Assembly: GCA_001792895.1 (NCBI GenBank)
Contig: MARA01000053.1
Location: 62,001-126,000 of the forward strand
Direction of reading: 5' to 3'
DNA from: Lentinus brumalis
Lineage: Eukaryota > Basidiomycota > Agaricomycetes > Polyporales > Polyporaceae
DNA length: 64,000 bases
Position numbers and translations under genes: made by a program. Of this stretch, positions 56,752-64,000 are shown in pieces (position 1 is the stretch's first letter; each line of letters opens with the position of its first letter). The notes beneath the pieces were generated by a model. It had not been told where the DNA came from, did not search any database, and was given only the letters and a program-made list of their open reading frames with translations.

Positions 56752-59700
56752 CACGAGGGATGGCCGCAGACCCCGAGAATCCTTCCGAGCGCAAACAACT
56801 CGCGCGTGCAGTGTTTGGAGCTGCCAAGCCTGACATGTCATGCGCTGGGCCAACCGGCACACGCCACGGCGGAGAGCGGTCGAGCTACGAGAGAAGATAC
56901 GGGTCAGCGGACACGGAGGATGGAAGATTGAGGACTCCTGGCGAGAGAACGCGTTTCACGGCTCTTAGCACTCTGGGCGCAACTCGCCTATGTGAGCGCT
57001 CCGTTCACCATCAATTGGGGTTGCTCGTAATTGCGGGACAAAATTGGGGAAGCTGAACGGGCGGGCGGGCATACCGGAGAATAGGAGCTGTTTCCGAGGT
57101 GCTCTCGGACTCTCCTTGTATCCTGACTGGTGCAAGAGCATAAGGGTAAGCTACACAGTCTTAGATAGACGCGTAGCTTGAGTTGCTTACCTCGAGTCGC
57201 GCAACGGGGACAATCAACGAGTGTAGGATCGTCGCAGACCATGTGCTCATTGAAATATACGAGATTCCGAGTCTTTCAACGCGTGCTTCAAGGTCTCCCG
57301 GGGTGCATAGTGTCAGCGATACCATAAGCTAAGTGTTAGAGGCAGCTGTGTGGCATGGGAGTGGCTAGAGACAATGTGCGGAGCTGGACGAGCACGAGAA
57401 GGATGCTCAGATCCAGATCTGCGCAACTGGCGTAGTGGCAGAAGCGCCGCCTTGCCGCATGCCGGCTCGCCCGTATCGCCCCCGCTTTTCATCTCTACGT
57501 CACTCCTGTCATCCGGCCGGCCGTTGGCTCGCATCTCGGAAGCATTGCGCTTGTCAGTACTGTTTCCCAGAGTTCCATGAGCCTGACTAGCTGTTCTCAG
57601 CCAATCTACTGACCTTGAAGGCCGTCATCTTTCCGCAGAGTTTGTATTCACCTCGGTGTCACTATTGATAGTCCATTTGGAATGTCATACTGTAAATTGC
57701 ACCTCCTGCTTTCTAGTGTACAAGGCATCCAGAGGGTGCAGCGGGGACGCCGTGGCTGTTGCGGAAGACAGTCGGTGTCGGCCCGAAAGCTGTCAGTGAC
57801 TGCCAGATCAGCTGAGTCTAGACTGCCCTTCGGCTACTGAAGATCGGAACAAAATATTGATCTGCCGAACGGCGAGCACTGCACCGTGTCAAGGCTCGAA
57901 TAGCTGGGAAAGTCTGTATGTGTCGCACGAAGACTCAGTGGTCTGCCCTTCTGCCATGCGTGTCCCCATACCAGTCTCCTTTGGACAGTGCTCTCCTCGA
58001 CACTGCAGGTAAACTATTGAAGCGCAAAAAGTCAGCAGAACATACACAGAGTGCCAGATGTCAGGTCAATTAAGCGAGCTGCAAGCGAGACACACAACCG
58101 AGCTTGTTTCACAACAAACACGGGCTGCATCGGCATTATGAAGCCTAAAACCATTTCTGTCATTGCAGAATGCTACGTGGCATGGCTCGCTACAGCGGTG
58201 CTTACGCGTTAGGGCCGTACTCGCCGGATGGAACCCAGGACCCTTGCGTTGAACCCTGCTGTCTCTACTGACTCCCCATCTCTCCCAACCTCCTGCGCAC
58301 GACACCTACCTGCTTCATACCGCCTCAACCTGTGCACGACCTAGCCAGATCTGCGCTCTCGACCAACCTATCACATGGTGTACGTCGGAGCATCCTGTGA
58401 ACAGAGAAGTGGTCTTCGTCGCTGTCAACTTCGGTGAGGTATGTCTCCCGTACGCTTCGAGACTCAAATGTCGAAGCTCACCTTGAACCCCTTCGCGTCT
58501 CTCCGAACAGGTTACAGTGCGACAGGCCCACAGTGATGCGCTATAACAAATGGAATGCCTCGGAGTGGACCTCGTGGTATGTTCAGCTGAGTCCGACATG
58601 TCGCAACTGCTCCTCAGAGCATTCCGAGGTACGTTTGGACTCCTCCGCGTTGTCTCCTGGTGCTCACTGTCATTGTAAAGCTACGATAGTCGACCGCGCC
58701 GGACGGTGAGCAGCCCGAGCCCATGTCTGTGCGCAGGTGACCGGTCAGCACTCGTCGTTCTGAGATGTCGACACAATAATGCGGAACCACGAAGCTCGCA
58801 GTCGTCAGACACGTCCACCAGGTGCGACACCGTCGCCGCCCTGGTGTCTGGGTACCTCGAAAGCGCATCGTGAAAGCAGGAGACACAAGCGGCGCGCTGC
58901 ACTCCAAGGTTCGTTCTGGCTGCGTGCTGACCCGTTTGTTGCGCTTACCGTTGGACCAGTCAGCCGCATGGTCCCAGACTTGATGCCGACTACGACCGCA
59001 TGACGCCAGTGCTGAGGGATCAAGTCATGCCCTGCACACAGTCAGCACTCGTCCTCATTGGCAGATATCCGGGATCGCGCGGGCACGAAGCACACATTGC
59101 AGGATCGTCTGCTGCCAAGTCGACGGGAGCAATTGTAGACGACGCGGGAGCAGGGCCGCGTGCTGGAGGTGTGGGAGAGACGTACCTCGGTAAGCCGTCA
59201 ACCTACCTCTTCGTGCTATCCGCCTCTGAGCCCTCTCCACGTACCCGGTTCACTTTTCCATTGATGAACGCCGCCGAGCGAGATTGGGCTGGACACGCAA
59301 GGCAGTCGCGAGGTACGTCAGCCTCATGCTCCGACTCGCCTTCTCCGGCTGACCGGGCTATGCAGAGGCACCCGGAGGTGAAGTTGAGGAAGGCATACAG
59401 ACCTACCTCGCCGAGCAATGTCTACACGCGCGCCGTGGCATTTCATGCGGACGCCCAAATGAGAACTCGAGTCAGACGAACGCGCAACAGACTGCAGAGG
59501 TGGGAGAACTACATGCAGAGTACGTGAGCTTCAAGCTGAACACGCACTCCTGCTCACCTTGTGATGACTTGCCTATACTTGGACGTTGCGAGCTGCCGGG
59601 TGACGTCCAAGCAGCGGAGGTCGAGGGCACGGCGTGTTGGCCCGGGGCGAGGTACGTTCTATCTATGCTCTTGTCTGCTCGTCGCCGGTGGCAGGCTGCT

Positions 59701-60552
59701 TGTATGCGTACGCGCAAGTTTGGGCCGATATCCATGCGCTGGGACATGAGGTCAGAACTACGTGTCCCTCCCAATAGCACTCTGCCGGCCTCCAAATGCG
59801 TACCTTGTGCTTTTCGCCCGCTCCTTCTACGCCCGTATTTGCGCCCTAAACCACTGCGCGAACGCCGCGTCTGCTGTCTTCACCTTCCCGAGAACGTATA
59901 CTTATCTTCTCCATGCCCGTGTTCTTGCTCCAGCTAACACATACGACGTGTTCTTGACAGCTTGAGAGCGTACACCAGTATCGATAGAGAGCACGAGATG
60001 AAGCAGGTGGTGATGGTGGTTGGAGACAAGACGCGTCCAGCACTGCATCGCGCTGGAGGCGTGCATAGGCGCCCATATGGGGAGACCGTTTTCGGACGCG
60101 TTGGTGGGAGGTTCCCGGGGAGCAGTAGAGTAGAATGTGTGTATTCGGGTCCCTAGTACTCTGTGTATGTACTCTGCAGCCCGGAATATATCTCTGCTGA
60201 ACAAGGAAAACGCGTCCCCGCACTTAGCCCCGCCGAGAGGACACACCATGTCGGCGCCGGCTCCTACTGTTCTATATGCGCCGTACAGTGCCCTTTCCAA
60301 CGTTTTTATCGGCGGGTGCTCTCGATGTCGCCTCCACGCGAGATCGCACAGTGCAACCACAGTGGCGGTGCCCACGAGGCTACCAACCGCGGCGCTTCCG
60401 AGCTGCGCTTGCGACGTCACTCCACGCTGGCCAAGTCCGCACGCTCGGTCGCTTCGCTCGCATGTCCACTCGCATGTCCGCACACTCGCATGTCCGTGCA
60501 CGAAATATATTTCTCTGCTACTACATCGCTGTCTACGCTACGCCGCTCGCAG

Positions 60553-61749
60553 TCGCGCTGGAACTCGATGTACGGGCCCTTGCAGCCGGGCAGCAGGCTG
60601 CGCGCGTAGCACGTCTGGCTGACCGTCGCCTCGATGAACGGGTTGAAGTACCCGCAGCAGTGGAGCTGGTTCTGGATGCGGAGCCGGCCGTCGAGCCCGA
60701 GGTCGCGCGACCACTGCGCGTTCATCTTGCCCTCGAGGTTGAACGTGCGCTTCTTGTACGTGATGTATCCGGGCGTGACGAGCAGCGCGAAGCACACCCA
60801 GAGCAGGAACGAGTACACGGCCAGGAACGCGCGGTTGTTCAGCAGGATCCCGGACCAGCCGATGAGCGACGTCAGCATCGATAACCATCCCAGTGGCGTT
60901 GGGTGCTGCGCCGAACAAGGGCGGTGACGCATCAAAGATGCTCGTTGGGCGCCTACCATGCCAGCACACGGAGACCGAGGGTCACCAAGGCAACTCCCTC
61001 TGCCGTCCGCTCGCGGCAGCGACAGATGAGAAAAAGAGTGATAGCGAGAGAACGACAAACGCTCGCAGGCAGCTTGGCCCGAGGTCCGCGTGAAGACACA
61101 GGGAGTTTGCCAGAGCTTGCCCGACATTCGCGTGAAGCCAGAAGGGAGTGGACGGGATCTTGGCCGTGGTGGAAGTGACGACAAATAAGAAGAGACTCAC
61201 CACGAGGTTGGAGAGGAAGAGGACCCATTTGAAGCGGTTCCAGCGCAGACGGCCCTTGCGAGCGCCGCCGCCCTGGCCAAAGTTGACGCCGTCGTAGTCA
61301 TCGTCGCCATCGCCGGGCATGCGGGACTCGTTGGCCCGGAATGCCTCGCGGCCGCCGCCGCGCTTGGGGATGGGGATGCCGTCAGCGCCCTTGCCCTTCC
61401 TGCGCTTCATGCCGCCGGTGAGGACATGACTGGAGAACTTGGAGGGGAGGTAGTTGACGGAGAGGGAGGTGGGCATGCCCTTGCTGTCCATGAGCGGGGT
61501 GTCGTTCTTGGGGAACATGGAGCGGAAGGAGCTGGCGCGGGAGCCGTAGGGGAGATTGGGCGGGTCGAGGCCGCTGCTGTTGTTGTTCATGCCGGCGAGC
61601 ATGTAGCGGGTCGAGGCGGCTGCGGACTGGACGGACGGCGAGTGGGAGTTGATGGAGGACGAGCGGGAGTGGCTGTCGTGGACACCGTCGTTTCCGTAGC
61701 CGGCGTGGGGCGGGAGGAGGGCGTCGGGGGACGGGGGTGAGGGGCCCAT
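60553..61749 (-). pseudogene. Tetraspanin fragment with internal deletion, unit 4
   Basis: Exon 1, 61749-61201, is complete and in frame (one visible change, SMSP to SMFP). Exon 2 lacks its start (TM1 end and TM2 start) because of the junction at 60,877 and lacks its 3' end as in units 2 and 3. No normal product is possible. Confidence 0.75.
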
Positions 61750-62218
61750 GCTGGTTATGAGGAAAAGAGAGGGCGACTCACGAAGGACTGCGCTCCATCT
61801 AGACGCCGTGGTGCATAGGCGAGAGGAGAGTTCGCGGGCGCGGCGGAGGCAGACAAGGGCGAGAGGAGGACGGGACAGCGGTAGAATATGGCGGTGTTGG
61901 GATACGAAATGAGGCAGCGTCAGTTTCGCAACGTGCGCGGACGCTTCAAGTTTCACACGTACCGGCAGCGGTGACGGGGTTCCTCGCCCAGAGTGTCCGT
62001 GCCCAGAGCTCGTGCCAGAGTCGAGGTACGTCGACCACATCCGCTGCATCGTAAGTACACTATCGTACACAACAAGGGCACAGTTGCGAAGATGCACACA
62101 CACCGGCCATCTTTATCTTCTGTTGTATGTCGCCGGCCACGTGCGCTAGCTAGTAGTGCGACCCACGCAGTACGGTACCATTTGTCTCCCTCCGCAGTCG
62201 CTCCCTCTCCGACGCCTC
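60553..62218. repeat. Tandem array unit 4 (partial, 1,666 bp)
   Basis: Begins like units 2 and 3, loses about 0.3 kb of exon 2 start and most of intron 1 at 60,877/60,878 (GTCAGCA joined to TCGATAACC), continues through exon 1 and the upstream region, and departs from the other units after GACGCCTC at 62,218. From about 60,878 rightwards it has its own substitutions, closer in places to unit 1 than to units 2 and 3. Confidence 0.9.
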
Positions 62219-64000
62219 TTGTCCCTTCGCCGCTCGGTGTTAAACCTGAAGTGTTCTCTAGCATCTTACCGGTCACCCTGCGCTATTTTTGCGGCAGCTG
62301 GAGAGGGTCTAACTGCGCCAACTCCGTGTGGCGTCAGGCGTATATCTGTCTATTCCGCGCGCTGTCCATCATGTAACACATCACACCGGACGCCTTCGAC
62401 CACACGGCGCCCTTCACCTTCCCGAGGAACGTCCCCTCAGGTCCCTTCTCATGCTCAAGTGATAAGCCAACAGACTCCCACTCGCTTAGTGCAACGCGAA
62501 TGCAGGGTAGCGGCCACTTGGTGACACCGGTGTTTCGACCTCGGACATAACTTGGCGTCTGAATCGCATGTTCACTCAGCTTCAGGTAGGTCCCGCTTAT
62601 GTATGGCACCTGCCAACTCCCGAGTTCAAGTCGTGGGTGATTCGCTAAGGTATGACTTCCCTCGATGACTGCTGTTGATTCGACTCGATTTGTCGTGGCC
62701 TTCGCAGAGACACGGATGCTGTCCTTGAGCAACATACGAGCGACGGGACTCCCATCGCACGCCACTGCACATCCGCACCTCCACGGGATCTTCGTTTCTG
62801 TCACCGCTCGCCTTCCCAGCTCTCAAGGCCTGATCGGTGCCGCTCAAGCAGCGGCCTTCCCCGACGAACTAATCTGGGCCAACACGGAGGTATGTAAATC
62901 AGCCTCTGTCCTACTCTTGGGCACACGGCCCACCGGCACACAGGCTGGGAAATCAAGTACACGAACACCGGTCGTGCCGCGTCCCAGTCCAAGAATGCGG
63001 GAACATCACAGTGGTCTTGTCGAAGCCGGCATCCCGCCGTAGGCCTACATACGTGCCAGCAGCTCTCGCGTATAATGCGATTACGAACCCACGTCCAATT
63101 CCTTCGTCCAGTCCTCCGTAATACGTATCACCGGCTCTGTCGCGGCGTGGTCACTGTCTCCCGTCTCGAGATTGTACAACAACAACGACCAGGATCCGGG
63201 ACATCAAAACCCACTCATCTCGGCCTGGATTGGTCTACCACCAATACGGGACACCCTCAGCTCGTGCACTCGCTCTAGACCGACTATGTGCGCTCTGACA
63301 ACGATCTTTGCATCTCAACGTCGCTCACAGCTTGCTTGTCTAAGTATGGAACATTTCGGTACGTTAGTCGACTGTGTGCTGCGCTTCCACTATCTCCTCA
63401 ATCTCACATACTAAGCATTCAGGCGTCCTGCAAGTACCCTCCTCTCGCCTGCCTCTCGAGACCATCCAGCCGACCATCGCCGAACCGTGGTCAGAGGCTA
63501 CGACGGCAGACGCGCAATGTATCCTCTACAGCAGCCTCAGCGCCGCTCACCCGCTCATGCACGAGCTTCTCGTCACGGTAGCCGTGCGCAATGTCAGCTT
63601 CAAACTCGCTCACTACTCGTGCTCCTCGACGAGACATCGATCTCCACCGGGTGATTTCCGACCAGGTCGTATCCTTCGCCCGAGCTAGAGACGGACCACA
63701 GGACCACCCCTTGCGCGACGCTGGTTTTCTACTGCAGCACGTCCACGTCCACATTCGCTTGGAAATAACACCTATCATCGACGTCCGAACAAAGTCACGC
63801 ACGACTACACACGTCTATACCATCGTGCCTCCCGCGACTGTACGGCTCCCAGTTCCCTCCCATCTGTCGTGCGTATCCAGGAGTACCCGGCATATCCCTG
63901 CTCCATGCCGAAATACCCCCGTAGGGCCTTTCTCCTCGCATATTCGAACGTTCGCCACTTCCACCTTGAACAACCCGCTTTTCTGAAGTTTCTCGACCCG
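62219..64000. other. Right flank of the array, no recognised gene
   Basis: Unique sequence. A plus-strand frame 62665-63042 contains FVVAFAETRMLSLSNIRATG and LPSSQGLIGAAQAAAFPDEL and crosses a GTATGT...ACACAG intron-like segment; it may be an exon of an unknown gene. Another coding-like piece lies near 63515-63600 (AHPLMHELLVTVAVRNVSFK). I cannot assemble a start or a family. Confidence 0.3.

Larger units (their letters stand above)
55942..57283. repeat. Nested 671-bp tandem duplication in unit 3
   Basis: Copy 1 is 55942-56612 and copy 2 is 56613-57283, joined at CAACGCG/GAAGCACGCG. The single-copy equivalent in unit 2 (45490-46161) is 672 bp; each copy lacks a different G from a G-run (near 56,030 and near 56,917). 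The duplication doubles the orphan TATA promoter and its leader. Confidence 0.9.
49432..60552. repeat. Tandem array unit 3 (11,121 bp)
   Basis: Matches unit 2 except for a nested 671-bp duplication (55,942-57,283) and about six small length changes: loss of GC near 49,870, two G losses near 51,541-51,555, one C gained near 53,060, one G lost near 56,030, one C lost near 60,115. No substitution was noticed. Confidence 0.9.
51565..60552. other. Tetraspanin upstream region and array spacer, unit 3
   Basis: Repeats unit 2 with the nested duplication. No recognised gene; the same splice-like words, 237-bp tandem repeat and promoter are present. Confidence 0.5.

Noticed and set aside
29109..62218. 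rDNA array or LTR-retrotransposon cluster as explanation for the tandem units
   Set aside because: No rRNA sequence, no reverse transcriptase or integrase motifs and no long terminal repeats are visible; the unit boundaries fall inside a tetraspanin exon.

Overview
The window is eukaryotic nuclear DNA from a filamentous basidiomycete, most likely an Agaricomycete of polypore type. The reasons are: genes split by many short GT-AG introns (about 45-75 nt, often with a CTGAC/CTAAC branch site), a KDZ-superfamily transposase, F-box/LRR genes of the kind expanded in wood-decay fungi, pyrimidine-rich promoters, and GC-rich coding DNA. No bacterial-type operons, CRISPR arrays or viral genes are seen.

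Left part (1-28,700), ordinary mixed gene territory. It holds the 3' end of a KDZ transposase followed by two genes of unknown function in the same orientation (1-5.0 kb). Next come a tRNA-dihydrouridine synthase (DUS1) and a ubiquilin/Dsk2 shuttle factor. A C2-domain multi-pass membrane protein, an F-box/LRR remnant and a tRNA-Val(AAC) follow. Then come the mitochondrial 3-methylcrotonyl-CoA carboxylase alpha subunit, a small unknown protein on the minus strand, and a 173-bp PIF/Harbinger-type MITE with TAA target duplication. The part ends with an F-box protein, an unknown multi-pass membrane protein, a patch of palindromic and tandem repeats, an omega/Ure2-like glutathione S-transferase, and a second F-box-like protein on the minus strand.

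Right part (28,718-62,218), a large tandem array. It begins with a complete tetraspanin gene on the minus strand (28,718-30,661). From the middle of its second exon rightwards, the DNA is repeated head to tail: unit 1 29,109-38,976; unit 2 38,977-49,431; unit 3 49,432-60,552; partial unit 4 60,553-62,218. Each full unit carries the tetraspanin promoter, the first exon and a 3'-truncated second exon, plus about 8 kb of spacer. The spacer has no gene I recognise but does contain splice-like signals, an orphan TATA promoter and small internal repeats. Units 2 and 3 appear to differ only by length changes, mostly in mononucleotide runs, and by a nested 671-bp duplication. The left third of unit 1 and the right end of unit 4 are clearly diverged. 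The last 1.8 kb (62,219-64,000) leaves the array and holds no gene I can name.

Quality caveat. Several conserved genes (DUS1, DSK2, an F-box gene, the KDZ-neighbour gene) are broken by single-base deletions, mostly in runs of one base. A 190-bp exon segment of DUS1 is repeated with four deletions and no substitution. This looks like residual long-read error and unmerged overlaps, so frameshifts here, and part of the array structure, may be assembly effects and not biology.
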